Of a stretch of DNA of 64,000 nucleotides, positions 31,026 to 39,419 are shown piece after piece (position 1 is the first letter of the stretch; every line of letters begins with the position of its first letter). The translations under genes were made by a program, and so were the position numbers. The stretch comes from JBELHR01 sp042091275 (GTDB lineage Bacteria; Bacteroidota; Bacteroidia; Flavobacteriales; Flavobacteriaceae): NCBI GenBank assembly GCA_042091275.1, contig JBELHR010000005.1:16277-80276 (forward strand). The letters run 5' to 3'. Below the pieces are notes generated by a model. The model was not told the origin of the DNA. It worked only from the letters and a program-made list of their open reading frames with translations, and did no database searches.

Positions 31026-31779
31026 AAGGAATCTGCTCCAAAATATATTTGATAGACTCTATTCTCGCTTCTGTTTTCTTGTTGGCCTCGATTACCTTCC
31101 ACGGAATACCTTTCTTTTCTTTGGTGTTTTCAAACAATCGATTTTTATATTCTGTATAATCCTCCCATAATTTTTGAGCATCCTCATCTACTTGGGTCAA
31201 TTTCCATTGTTTTAAAGGATCTTCTCTCAAATCATCAAAACGCTTTTGCTGTTCCTTTTTGGAAATAGACATATAAATTTTAATCAATTTTATGCCAGAA
31301 TCCGTTATCATACGTTCAAAGTCATCTACCTGTCTCATAAAATCCTCATATTCAGATGGACTACAAAAACCGTTTACTGGCTCTACAATTGCCCTATTAT
31401 ACCAACTTCTATCAAAGAAAACCAACTCACCTCGTTTGGGAAATTTTGGAATATAACGTTCAAAATACCACTGTCCTCTTTCCTCTAGACTCGGCTTTCT
31501 CAAAGCTACAACCTGAAAGTGACGTGGGTTGATTCTTTCCGTTATACGTCGAATAGCTCCACCCTTTCCAGCGGCATCCCGACCTTCAAAAATCACAATT
31601 ATTCGCTGATTGGTTTCTATTGCCCATTTCTGCATTCGAATGAGCTCTACCTGAAGCTTTTTGAGTTTTTTCTCATAGCGGACATAGCGCAATGCTCTAT
31701 CTATATTGAGAGGAGATTTCATCAAAAGAGAAATAAGTCCTTTTGTACTATTTAATTTTTCTAAATCGAGATCTGTCAT
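31003..31779 (-). CDS. ppk2: Polyphosphate kinase 2, copy A
   Basis: A 258-residue PPK2-family kinase, which moves phosphate between polyphosphate and nucleotides. Walker A is FEGRDAAGKGGAIRR (G66-G74), the lid region follows in ERGQWYFERYIPKFPKRGE, and Walker B is VFFDRSWYNR (D123). Length and order fit single-domain class I enzymes that phosphorylate nucleoside diphosphates. Second of three genes: it starts 1 base after the end of copy B and overlaps the Smr gene at its own 3' end. Near the C-terminus it reads GIPWKVIEANKKTEAR where copy B has the more usual SPWMIVKSNDKKIAR, so the two copies are diverged rather than recent duplicates. Confidence 0.93.
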   Translation of the reverse strand: MTDLDLEKLNSTKGLISLLMKSPLNIDRALRYVRYEKKLKKLQVELIRMQKWAIETNQRIIVIFEGRDAAGKGGAIRRITERINPRHFQVVALRKPSLEERGQWYFERYIPKFPKRGELVFFDRSWYNRAIVEPVNGFCSPSEYEDFMRQVDDFERMITDSGIKLIKIYMSISKKEQQKRFDDLREDPLKQWKLTQVDEDAQKLWEDYTEYKNRLFENTKEKKGIPWKVIEANKKTEARIESIKYILEQIPYDKNIEI

Positions 31780-31780
31780 A

Positions 31781-32647
31781 TTAATCTATGTGCTTTAAGG
31801 ATCTAAAATAACGCATCACTACATTTGGATCTGGTATCAACGGCGTATTTTCGTCGGATTTTCCCTCGTATTCAAACTTGGTTAAAACATAACGCATAGC
31901 CTCTAATCGGGCTATCTTTTTATCGTTAGATTTCACAATCATCCAAGGGCTATAATGGGTGTGTGTACCGAAAAACATGCGTTCTTTAAAGGATGTATAT
32001 CGATCCCAAAGTTCTTGACCTTTTCTGTCGACAGGACTGTATTTCCAACGCTTCAATGGGTTATCTATACGCTCTTGAAAACGCTTTAACTGCTCCTCTT
32101 TGGTTATCGACAGCCAGAATTTAATAATGATTACACCGTCCTCGTTTAACATGTTTTCAAACTCGGGAACCTGAGCCATATAAGTTTTGTATTGTTTATC
32201 GTTACAAAAGCCCATGACTGGCTCAACTACGGCTCTATTATACCAAGATCTATCGAAAAAAACCAATTCCCCCGGATTTGGTAACTCTTTAATATAACGC
32301 TCAAAATACCATTGTCCACTTTCAATTTCAGTGGGTTTGTTCAAGGCAACTAAACGCATATAACGCGGATTTAAATGCTCTGAAAAACGACGGATTGCTC
32401 CACCCTTTCCAGCGGCATCTCTTCCTTCAAAAATAACAGCAACTCGCAATTTGTTTTTGGAAATATGCCTTTGAAGTTTAACCATCTCCACTTGTAAAAA
32501 ACGCAATTCTTCTAAGTACTTTAAGGTAGTTTCTACTTTGGTCAGATTTCGACCTTTTTCTTTTAAGGCACTTAAAATATCAGATTTGTTAGTGGCATTG
32601 AGAAACTCGCTTTCCGTCAATCCTATTTTCTTTTTGTTCATTTTCAT
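31781..32647 (-). CDS. ppk2: Polyphosphate kinase 2, copy B
   Basis: A 288-residue PPK2-family kinase with Walker A FEGRDAAGKGGAIRR, lid ESGQWYFERYIKELP and Walker B VFFDRSWYNR, plus the family's C-terminal SPWMIVKSNDKKIARLEAMRY. It has an N-terminal extension of about 40 residues relative to copy A. The frame is open to 32680, but the promoter box at 32669-32676 lies within it. ATG 32647 is preceded by AAGGAG at 13 bases; ATG 32641 is also possible. It is the first gene of the PPK2-PPK2-Smr operon. Two adjacent copies may divide nucleotide specificity. Confidence 0.93.
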   Translation of the reverse strand: MKMNKKKIGLTESEFLNATNKSDILSALKEKGRNLTKVETTLKYLEELRFLQVEMVKLQRHISKNKLRVAVIFEGRDAAGKGGAIRRFSEHLNPRYMRLVALNKPTEIESGQWYFERYIKELPNPGELVFFDRSWYNRAVVEPVMGFCNDKQYKTYMAQVPEFENMLNEDGVIIIKFWLSITKEEQLKRFQERIDNPLKRWKYSPVDRKGQELWDRYTSFKERMFFGTHTHYSPWMIVKSNDKKIARLEAMRYVLTKFEYEGKSDENTPLIPDPNVVMRYFRSLKHID

Positions 32648-32668
32648 AATTCTGGTAATACTCCTTAC

Positions 32669-32676
32669 CAAATATA
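32669..32676 (-). promoter_or_regulatory. -7 promoter box (TATATTTG) for the PPK2 operon
   Basis: Exact TAnnTTTG match on the minus strand, followed by the ribosome-binding site TAAGGAG. Confidence 0.7.
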
Positions 32677-32709
32677 GCAATTTTAAACAGTCAATTAGGT
32701 CTTAAAAGT

Positions 32710-34134
32710 CTAGTCATTTAAAAGATCTGTCGGTTTGAACCCAATCAAATATATCTTCTCTTGTGCACGAGTAATTGCGGTATACAACCAGCGCAGATAG
32801 GCGACGCTCTGGCCATCTGGGAGATAAGGCTTTTCGATAAAAACATTTTTCCACTGACCACCCTGAGATTTGTGGCAGGTTACTGCGTAGGCAAACTTGA
32901 CTTGAAGTGCGTTAAAAAATTTATTCTTTTTAATCTCTAAAAGTTGTTTGTACTTACTGCTTAAATGGGCATAATCCTCTTGAACAGCTTTGTAGAGTTT
33001 TCCATTGTCCTCATAACTCAAGTTTGGAGTTTCAGATTCTAAGGTATTTAAAAGTAATACGGTTTCAAAAGGCATTTGATTTGGATAATCCACCATGCGA
33101 ACTTGTACTTCGGCAAAACGAAATCCATAGAGTTCTTTGATACCGTAAAAGGCAGAAATTTCACAAATATCTCCATTGGCTATAAAACCAGACTCTGATC
33201 CTGCCGGCAGCCAAAAGTAATTGTTTTTAACAACCATAATATAATCGCCTACCGTAATTTCAGACTCACATCCTCTAATCTTGGTACGAATTTGCTGGTT
33301 GTATTGGTTGGCCCTTTTGTTCGATCTTACAATAAACGCAGTTTCCTCTACTCCTTCATCACTGTCATAACAAGAGACTAAAGCCTGTTCTATATCATAC
33401 CCATCATCCAAATAAACCAAATCACTTTGATGAATATTAAATTTAAAATCTTGACCGTAATAATCCGAAATATATGACCTAATGGTAGTAGCATTCTCCA
33501 AGATACTGGAGTTCTTTCCTTGTCTTACTACCTCGTCCAATTCAATATGGCCCAAATCAACATTGTATTGAAAAGACAATTGATCCGTTGCTAAAGCGGG
33601 ACTCAAATCATATTTTACTGGTGGTAATTGTGCGGTATCTCCTATAAAAATCAAACTGTTTTTCTTGCCTGAAAAAACAAAATCAATCAAATCTTCCAAA
33701 AGTGAGTTTTGACCATAAACCAATGTTTGATCCGAAATCATGGAAGCCTCATCCACGATAAAAACCGTATTGTCGTGCTTATTGGCCTGTCTTACAAACT
33801 TGACTCCTCCAGACTTTTCTTTTTTAGGACTGTATATTTTTTTGTGAATCGTAAAAGCTGTTTTGCCCGTATACATTCCTAAAACTTTAGCTGCCCTTCC
33901 GGTGGGAGCTAACAAAACAGATTTTTTTCCTGTATGCCAGAGTTGTTTGACAAAAGTGCTCATACTACTGGTCTTTCCCGTACCGGCATATCCCTTTAAC
34001 ACAAAAAGAGGTCTATCCTCCTTTGAGAACAAAAATACAGAAAGGCTCTTCAGCAACTCTTCTTGTCCAGAAGTAGGTGAAAAAGGATATTTTTTAAGAA
34101 GTAATTTCGAAAAATCTACTGGGTCATTTATCAT
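32710..34134 (-). CDS. RecD-like SF1B DNA helicase
   Basis: A 474-residue superfamily 1B helicase like the RecD/Dda group, which moves 5' to 3' on single-stranded DNA. Walker A is KGYAGTGKTSS, motif II is FIVDEASMI, motif III IFIGDTAQLPPV, and the UvrD-like C-terminal motif is VTCHKSQGGQW, followed by YTAITRAQEKIYLIG. There is no RecB/RecC partner nearby and no N-terminal RecD domain, so it probably works alone in repair or replication restart. The frame is open to 34152, but a -7 box covers 34150-34157, so ATG 34134 (MINDPVDF) is the likely start. Confidence 0.92.
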   Translation of the reverse strand: MINDPVDFSKLLLKKYPFSPTSGQEELLKSLSVFLFSKEDRPLFVLKGYAGTGKTSSMSTFVKQLWHTGKKSVLLAPTGRAAKVLGMYTGKTAFTIHKKIYSPKKEKSGGVKFVRQANKHDNTVFIVDEASMISDQTLVYGQNSLLEDLIDFVFSGKKNSLIFIGDTAQLPPVKYDLSPALATDQLSFQYNVDLGHIELDEVVRQGKNSSILENATTIRSYISDYYGQDFKFNIHQSDLVYLDDGYDIEQALVSCYDSDEGVEETAFIVRSNKRANQYNQQIRTKIRGCESEITVGDYIMVVKNNYFWLPAGSESGFIANGDICEISAFYGIKELYGFRFAEVQVRMVDYPNQMPFETVLLLNTLESETPNLSYEDNGKLYKAVQEDYAHLSSKYKQLLEIKKNKFFNALQVKFAYAVTCHKSQGGQWKNVFIEKPYLPDGQSVAYLRWLYTAITRAQEKIYLIGFKPTDLLND

Positions 34135-34149
34135 CTCAAATGAAAATCT

Positions 34150-34157
34150 CAAAGGTA
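34150..34157 (-). promoter_or_regulatory. -7 promoter box (TACCTTTG) for the RecD-like gene
   Basis: Exact TAnnTTTG match on the minus strand, 15 bases before the ATG at 34134. Confidence 0.66.
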
Positions 34158-34200
34158 CAAATTGAATTGTTTTAAAATTTCTTTAATTGAGAAAAAATTG

Positions 34201-34208
34201 TACATTTG
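34201..34208 (+). promoter_or_regulatory. -7 promoter box (TACATTTG) for the pilin-like/DUF3822/rsmD operon
   Basis: Exact TAnnTTTG match, 32 bases before the ATG at 34241. Confidence 0.7.
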
Positions 34209-34240
34209 GCCGTAACTAAATTTGAAAAAAAGAATAAAAT

Positions 34241-34975
34241 ATGGATTTTTTGTACATCATCTTAGCGATTATTTTTACTGTCTTAGTAGGATGGGCGGTT
34301 GTAAAATATTTACCGCTTAAATTTCAGTGGATTGTTTCTCTTGCCTTATTGGCAATTGCAGTATTTTTAATCTCCGGAATATATGGTGGAATCCAAGCTC
34401 CGATAAAATTTAATGCAGAGAAAAAAGTGCGTTACGCGAAAGTTATTAAAAATTTAAAGCTTATCCGTGATGCAGAACAAGCGCACTATGAAGTTACTGG
34501 AAGTTACCAGTCTAATTTTGACAGTCTAATTCAATTTATTGATACTGCAAACTTTGCAATTACTCAAATTAAAAACGTTCCTAAAATCGTTGATAGAGGT
34601 GGTGGGATTACGGAAGAAATTACCGAAAAAATAACAGATACAATTGGTTTTGAATCGGTTAAAGAAAAGTTATTTAGCGGTAAAGATTATTCCGGTATGA
34701 TGAATGTTCCTGGAACAGACGCTACTTTTGAATTGGCTACTGGAGAAATAGAAAAACTAGAAGGATTAGTGGTTCCTGTTTTTAGAGCTAGAGTCGCAAA
34801 AGATTTAATTCTTAAAGGTTTGAACAAAGACTTGATTTATGCTGAAAAAGAAGCATTTGGAGGAGATGAAGTAAAAGGAGCTTACTTATCGGTAGGATCT
34901 TTGGACGAGGTATCTACTGCTGGAAACTGGCCACCGTTCTACGATGCTGCAGACCGTCAATCGAAAAAAGAATAG
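34241..34975 (+). CDS. Membrane protein with pilin-like ectodomain segment
   Basis: A 244-residue protein with two transmembrane helices (about 3-21 and 27-48) and a soluble remainder. Just after the second helix, residues 64-100 (RYAKVIKNLKLIRDAEQAHY, then EVTGSYQSNFDSLIQFI) resemble the core of type II secretion/type IV pseudopilins, where a helix is followed by a Y-x(4)-G-x-Y segment. It has no prepilin peptidase site. I recall it only as an uncharacterised family of Flavobacteriia. It overlaps the DUF3822 gene by 32 bases, so the two products are probably made together. Function unknown. Confidence 0.8.
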   Translation: MDFLYIILAIIFTVLVGWAVVKYLPLKFQWIVSLALLAIAVFLISGIYGGIQAPIKFNAEKKVRYAKVIKNLKLIRDAEQAHYEVTGSYQSNFDSLIQFIDTANFAITQIKNVPKIVDRGGGITEEITEKITDTIGFESVKEKLFSGKDYSGMMNVPGTDATFELATGEIEKLEGLVVPVFRARVAKDLILKGLNKDLIYAEKEAFGGDEVKGAYLSVGSLDEVSTAGNWPPFYDAADRQSKKE

Positions 34976-35735
34976 TAAGATCGAAGCTAAAGATTTAAAT
35001 TATAACTTATTGACCTTATCCATCCAACTCAGTTTGGATGGATTTTGTTTTTATATAACAAACCCAAATTCACAAGAGGTTCTCAAAGTTCTCAAAGAAG
35101 AGTTCTCCACAAGAAAAACCGATCCAAAATCCTTGTTAGATGAGTTAGAGCGATTTATTTTCAAGGAAGACTTGGGTAGTTTGAATTTTAAATCTGTCGA
35201 AGTACTTCACCATAACAATCTGATTAGCATTGTCCCTAATGCTTATTTTGATGAAACTAAACTAGGCTTGTACCTGCAAAACACCATCAAATTATACGCA
35301 TCAGATTATATAAGTTATGACCCTATTTCCTCTATTGATGCTCAAGCAGTATACCTTCCTTTTGTAAATATCAATAACTATATCTTAGATAAGTTTGGGG
35401 CTTTTGAATACCAACATGCCTCTGCGAGATTAATAGAAAAACTGAGTCTGATTTCGGGTGAAAAAGAGGATTCTCCAAAAGATTTTTATCTAAATCTCAA
35501 CTTAAATTCAATTGAAATAATTGTGTTTGAAAAGAAAAAGTTGGTGTTTTTCAATAACTTTGATACCAGAACCGAAGAAGATGTGGTCTATTACACACTC
35601 TTTGCCTTGGAACAACTTCAAATAGATCCAGGAAAAGTTCTTATAGAATATATAAACCCAAATCGAGTGGAGCGCATAGAAGTTTTAAAGGCTTACGTTT
35701 CTGAGCTCAAACCTCTTGAATTAAATCCTTTTTAG
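34944..35735 (+). CDS. DUF3822 family protein
   Basis: A 263-residue soluble protein of family DUF3822, limited to Bacteroidota. The family's conserved end is visible: LNLNLNSIEIIVFEKKKL, VFFNNFDTRTEEDVVYYTLF and ALEQLQIDP. From memory, a structure of a Bacteroides member (BT_3980, PDB 3HRG) has an actin-like ATPase fold, similar to pilus proteins such as PilM and GspL. No activity is known. It overlaps the preceding membrane protein by 32 bases and is followed after 3 bases by rsmD, so it sits in the middle of a tight operon. Confidence 0.87.
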   Translation: MLQTVNRKKNSKIEAKDLNYNLLTLSIQLSLDGFCFYITNPNSQEVLKVLKEEFSTRKTDPKSLLDELERFIFKEDLGSLNFKSVEVLHHNNLISIVPNAYFDETKLGLYLQNTIKLYASDYISYDPISSIDAQAVYLPFVNINNYILDKFGAFEYQHASARLIEKLSLISGEKEDSPKDFYLNLNLNSIEIIVFEKKKLVFFNNFDTRTEEDVVYYTLFALEQLQIDPGKVLIEYINPNRVERIEVLKAYVSELKPLELNPF

Positions 35736-35738
35736 ATT

Positions 35739-36281
35739 ATGAGAATAGTTTCTGGAAAATTTAAAGGAAGGAGAATTAAAGCACCGAAAAACCTACCTGT
35801 TCGCCCGACGACAGATATGGCAAAAGAATCTTTGTTCAATATTATCAATAACGAATATTACTTTGATAAATTAACGGTACTCGATTTGTTTTCAGGGACC
35901 GGGAATATTGCTATTGAGTTTGCATCTAGAGGAGCTCCTCAGATTACAGCAGTGGACAAGCACAGCGCCTGCATCAAACAAATAAACGATTTAAATAGAG
36001 AATTTGATACGGACATCACTACCTATAGAATGGACGTCTTCAAATATCTAGACCAGGCCGCTACCAAGTATAAACTAATCTTTGCCGATCCTCCCTACGA
36101 CTTTAGTCAAGAATTATTTGAATCCATTGTTCAAAAGGTGTTTGATAATAATCTGCTACTCGAGGAAGGTCTATTGGTTGTAGAACACTCAAAGCATACG
36201 GAGCTAAATCACCTAAAGCACTTTCAATACGACAAACGCTACGGAGGGAATGTATTTAGTTTCTTTTCTTATGAGGAATAA
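35739..36281 (+). CDS. rsmD: 16S rRNA (guanine(966)-N2)-methyltransferase RsmD
   Basis: A 180-residue SAM-dependent methyltransferase that methylates G966 of 16S rRNA. The start MRIVSGKFKGRRIKAP, the PTTDMAKESLFNII segment, the SAM site LDLFSGTGNIAIEF and the catalytic IFADPPYDF are all in place, and the length is normal. It is the last gene of the operon that begins at 34241, and ends at a strong hairpin. Confidence 0.96.
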   Translation: MRIVSGKFKGRRIKAPKNLPVRPTTDMAKESLFNIINNEYYFDKLTVLDLFSGTGNIAIEFASRGAPQITAVDKHSACIKQINDLNREFDTDITTYRMDVFKYLDQAATKYKLIFADPPYDFSQELFESIVQKVFDNNLLLEEGLLVVEHSKHTELNHLKHFQYDKRYGGNVFSFFSYEE

Positions 36282-36318
36282 AAAAAAGCCAGAATCAAAT
36301 GATTCTGGCTTTTTTTTT
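36282..36318. terminator. Bidirectional terminator between rsmD and surA
   Basis: A 15-bp stem (AAAAAAGCCAGAATC / GATTCTGGCTTTTTT) with loop AAAT, flanked by A and T runs, between convergent genes. Confidence 0.93.
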
Positions 36319-36331
36319 AGGTTTTAGTCCA

Positions 36332-37711
36332 CTAGTTCTTTGACCAGTTATTCTTAAAGTTACACGCTTTCCTAGAATCGTTTAACTTGATATAAGTATC
36401 GTAAATCTTTTCCGAAGCCCAGTTGTCAATTTCCTCTTGTCTCTTTTTCTGTAACGCGAGGTTTTGAATCTTGACATAGTCTTGTTTCATGTCTGCTTGA
36501 TGAGATGGCATCAATTCTACCATCATCATAATCTTATACATTTTCTCTCCATTACGCGTCTCATCGTAAAAAACATCGGTCATATCTCCTTGATTGAGGC
36601 TCGATATTCTCGCGTAAAGTGTCGGATCCATACGAGTCAAATCAAATCGACTGTCTTTGGTTTGGGTATTCATTAAAATACCTTTGGAAAGTTTTGTGTT
36701 GTCATCTTGACTGAACTCTGCAACTGCTTCTTCAAAAGTCATACGACCTAATAGAATATCCGTACGAATTCCTTCTAACTGTCTCTTGGTTTGGTTGAGC
36801 TCTTCAGAGCTTACATCCGGTTGAATCAATATGTGGCTCGCGATGACTTTTTGACCGCGTATCTCCTCTACCTGAAGAATGTGATATCCAAAATCCGATT
36901 CAAAAGGCTCTGAAATCTCATTTACATCCAAACTAAAAGCAGCTTCTTTAAATTCCTTCACAAAATTTGTTTCGCGCTCAATCTCGTACTTCCCACCATT
37001 CTCCGTCACAGCTGGGTCATCCGAATTCATAATCGCTCTCATTCTAAAACTTGCCCCGTCCAATACCTCTTGTCTCAAGGTATTCAAACGGTCCTTAACC
37101 TCTTGAACAGCCTCTGCCGATGGTTCAATATTCAAAACTAATTGAGCTAAAACTACTTCCGAACTGAATTCAGGAAGCGCATCATTTTCGACCAAACTAT
37201 TGAAGTAGATACGAACCTCTTCCGGAGTTACTTGAATATTTTCAACAATCTTAGCTTGCTCGCGTTCTACGAGTAAACTCTCTTTCTTAATCTTTTTTAA
37301 CTCATCTCTCAAATCCGATTCATCGTTGAAACCGTAAAATTCAATAAGACGCTCCATACTACCCAATTGACTCGTTAGGTAGGCAATATCATTTTCAACA
37401 TTACCGAAAACTTCTGCATCCGTAACAATTATGGAATCCTGAACGGCGTGATGCGCCATAAGCTTTTGAAGCATAATATCTTCTAGCATATCACAATCAC
37501 TGATCGTAACATTCCCTTCTGATCTTGTCTCTAGCTCCTTTTTAAACTTTGTGATATCCGAATCCAAAACAATATTCTCGCCGATAACCACGGCAACACC
37601 GTCTACTTTGATCTGTTCTTGAGCTTGTAGATTTCCAAAACACAACACATTGGCTACCAATACGAGGATCAGGGATTTAATATATTTCAAATTCTCTATT
37701 TTTAATTGCAT
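36332..37711 (-). CDS. surA: SurA-like periplasmic peptidyl-prolyl isomerase
   Basis: A 459-residue periplasmic chaperone with an N-terminal signal peptide (hydrophobic run, then FGNLQAQE), a SurA-type helical N-terminal domain, and two parvulin regions (SSEVVLAQLVLN to FGYHILQVEE, and ASHILIQPDV onward). It should guide outer-membrane proteins to the Bam complex. The ATG at 37711 is taken over a TTG at 37717. It overlaps the upstream lipoprotein gene by 35 bases. This is the third gene of the DUF493-lipoprotein-surA operon and ends at the shared hairpin. Confidence 0.9.
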   Translation of the reverse strand: MQLKIENLKYIKSLILVLVANVLCFGNLQAQEQIKVDGVAVVIGENIVLDSDITKFKKELETRSEGNVTISDCDMLEDIMLQKLMAHHAVQDSIIVTDAEVFGNVENDIAYLTSQLGSMERLIEFYGFNDESDLRDELKKIKKESLLVEREQAKIVENIQVTPEEVRIYFNSLVENDALPEFSSEVVLAQLVLNIEPSAEAVQEVKDRLNTLRQEVLDGASFRMRAIMNSDDPAVTENGGKYEIERETNFVKEFKEAAFSLDVNEISEPFESDFGYHILQVEEIRGQKVIASHILIQPDVSSEELNQTKRQLEGIRTDILLGRMTFEEAVAEFSQDDNTKLSKGILMNTQTKDSRFDLTRMDPTLYARISSLNQGDMTDVFYDETRNGEKMYKIMMMVELMPSHQADMKQDYVKIQNLALQKKRQEEIDNWASEKIYDTYIKLNDSRKACNFKNNWSKN

Positions 37712-38531
37712 CTTCAATCAGGGTTTGTTCCAAATTTCTAAATAGATCCAACTTTCGCTGCTGGATAATTATTCTCTTTATTGTGGGACCAATATATATC
37801 AAAGGAGCTGTTTCACCTCTGAATTTAACATCTTTAACACGCGCCAAATATAATCCTAAACTGTCTTCTTTTTGAATAAATTGAGACTTTTTTAAAAAAT
37901 CTTGTTTCCTTATATTTTTAAATATGGGTGAAGTGTTTACAAAGTCTATATAACGGACCCAAATACTATCGTTTAGCTCCAAAACTTTAAAGGACAAAGG
38001 CAACAATTCATCCTCTTGGACTCTTTGCTCCTGGCTGAGTCTAAAATAAGAAATAAGCTCCTTTGGGTTTTGGGCAGATCTTCCAATTTCAGCGTATTTT
38101 AACTGAATTAAATCCTCATTAACTCTAAAATTATCTCGGTTATCCTCATAATAAGCACTTATTTCCTGTGCATCGACAACCGTATCCAAATACTGACTAA
38201 CCAGCGCCTCTTTATAGGCATTGATGTAGAGCCTATCGCGATATTCCGATACCAGGTCTTCGAATTCTAGAGATTTATCGGACAAATTTAATGCGGCTTT
38301 CTCGAAAAGCAGCTGTTGTTTGGCCCACGAATTTATATAGGATGTACTAAAAATCAGGCTATCAGACCCCGTGAGATCCTTGGGCATATACTTATCCAAA
38401 TCCGATTTATACAACCTTTTATTCATCACACGAGCGATTACCAAGTCTTCTGAATTAGATTTTACAGAAACAAAATCACAAGACGCAAAAAGTAATGCAA
38501 AAACTAAAAACAGACCATTTAAACGCTTCAT
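37677..38531 (-). CDS. SurA-N-like lipoprotein chaperone
   Basis: A 284-residue lipoprotein (lipobox FASC, C18) whose sequence is mostly helical and resembles the N-terminal chaperone part of SurA/PrsA proteins (segments IARVMNKRLYKSDLDKYMP and INSWAKQQLLFEKAALNL). The parvulin catalytic domain appears to be missing or degenerate: no conserved GxRGGDLG-like segment is seen. It is co-transcribed with and overlaps surA, so it likely serves in the same outer-membrane-protein assembly route. Its exact activity is inference. Confidence 0.82.
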   Translation of the reverse strand: MKRLNGLFLVFALLFASCDFVSVKSNSEDLVIARVMNKRLYKSDLDKYMPKDLTGSDSLIFSTSYINSWAKQQLLFEKAALNLSDKSLEFEDLVSEYRDRLYINAYKEALVSQYLDTVVDAQEISAYYEDNRDNFRVNEDLIQLKYAEIGRSAQNPKELISYFRLSQEQRVQEDELLPLSFKVLELNDSIWVRYIDFVNTSPIFKNIRKQDFLKKSQFIQKEDSLGLYLARVKDVKFRGETAPLIYIGPTIKRIIIQQRKLDLFRNLEQTLIEDAIKNREFEIY

Positions 38532-38532
38532 T

Positions 38533-38814
38533 CTACAAACTAATTATTCCTTCGATAGATTCCATCTCTTGGTAAATAGAGATAACTTGGTCTGCAGAAT
38601 CCACTTGCATTTCTATAGAAACACTATCGTATTTTCCTGTTCTGGATGCTTTGGTACTCAACTTCACATCGAGATCCTTAAAAACATTTTTGACCTCATC
38701 TAATTGTCCTCCTCCAGAGGGTACAATAAATTTATAGAGATAAGAACTAGGGAAGGTACTGGTCTCCTCTAAAGTCGTCTTTAATTTGCTGTAAAAATTT
38801 TCTTTGTCTTCCAT
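38533..38814 (-). CDS. DUF493 (YbeD-like) small protein
   Basis: A 93-residue ferredoxin-fold protein of the DUF493 family. The family segments SSYLYKFIVPSGG, ASRTGKYDSVSIEMQV and ADQVISIYQEMESIEGI are clear. Function is unknown; it has been suggested to be regulatory because of its ACT-like fold. It begins the operon with the SurA-like lipoprotein (1 base between them). Confidence 0.88.
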   Translation of the reverse strand: MEDKENFYSKLKTTLEETSTFPSSYLYKFIVPSGGGQLDEVKNVFKDLDVKLSTKASRTGKYDSVSIEMQVDSADQVISIYQEMESIEGIISL

Positions 38815-38831
38815 AATAGATGTGTTTATTA

Positions 38832-38839
38832 CAAAATTA
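38832..38839 (-). promoter_or_regulatory. -7 promoter box (TAATTTTG) for the DUF493-surA operon
   Basis: Exact TAnnTTTG match on the minus strand, 17 bases before the ATG at 38814. Confidence 0.66.
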
Positions 38840-38871
38840 CATTAAATATTACTTTATTTAGACGAATCGAG

Positions 38872-38879
38872 TATTTTTG
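38872..38879 (+). promoter_or_regulatory. -7 promoter box (TATTTTTG), 4 bases before the ATPase ATG
   Basis: Exact TAnnTTTG match; only CTTT separates it from the ATG at 38884. Suggests a leaderless mRNA for the ATPase-recQ-fmt operon. Confidence 0.62.
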
Positions 38880-38883
38880 CTTT

Positions 38884-39414
38884 ATGCAAAAGAAAATTGT
38901 GATTACTGGTGGACCGGGAACAGGTAAAACAACTTTGATAAAAGCATTACTCGATATGGACTACGAGTGCTTTATGGAAATATCTCGACAAGTTACCAGA
39001 CAAGCTCAGGAAGATGGTATAGAACAACTATTTTTAGAAAAGCCACTTTTATTTAGTGAACTTCTTTTGAGCGGAAGAATAAAACAATTTCACGACGCCA
39101 ATTTAAAAAAAGAGTCTCTCGTATTTTTTGATCGCGGTATTCCTGACGTGCATGCCTATATGAATTATTTAGGAAGCGATTATCCAGAGCTATTTATTGA
39201 GCAAAGCAAAACCTATAGATATGACAAGGTTTTTATAATGCCACCTTGGGAGGAAATATACATTTCTGATCAAGAGCGCTACGAAAGTTTTGAACAAGCA
39301 TTAGCGATATACAATCACTTAAAAAATGCTTATTTAGAATTGGGATACGATTTGATAGAAATTCCCACCGGTACTATTGAGCAAAGAGTCTCGTTCTTAT
39401 TAGAACACATTTAA
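38884..39414 (+). CDS. P-loop AAA_28-type ATPase
   Basis: A 176-residue P-loop protein of the AAA_28 (NadR kinase-like) group. Walker A GGPGTGKTT is at residues 9-17, Walker B-like LVFFDRGIPD in the middle, and MPPWEEIYISDQERYES near the end. Because the P-loop is so near the N-terminus, the ATG at 38884 cannot be moved downstream. Such proteins may phosphorylate a small molecule, but the substrate is unknown. It is followed after 5 bases by recQ, which suggests a shared transcript. Confidence 0.87.
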   Translation: MQKKIVITGGPGTGKTTLIKALLDMDYECFMEISRQVTRQAQEDGIEQLFLEKPLLFSELLLSGRIKQFHDANLKKESLVFFDRGIPDVHAYMNYLGSDYPELFIEQSKTYRYDKVFIMPPWEEIYISDQERYESFEQALAIYNHLKNAYLELGYDLIEIPTGTIEQRVSFLLEHI

Positions 39415-39419
39415 ACCGA

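Noticed and set aside
38371..38703. A 110-residue plus-strand frame across the SurA-like lipoprotein and DUF493 genes
   Set aside because: Antisense to two well-supported genes, with no promoter and no coherent protein features.
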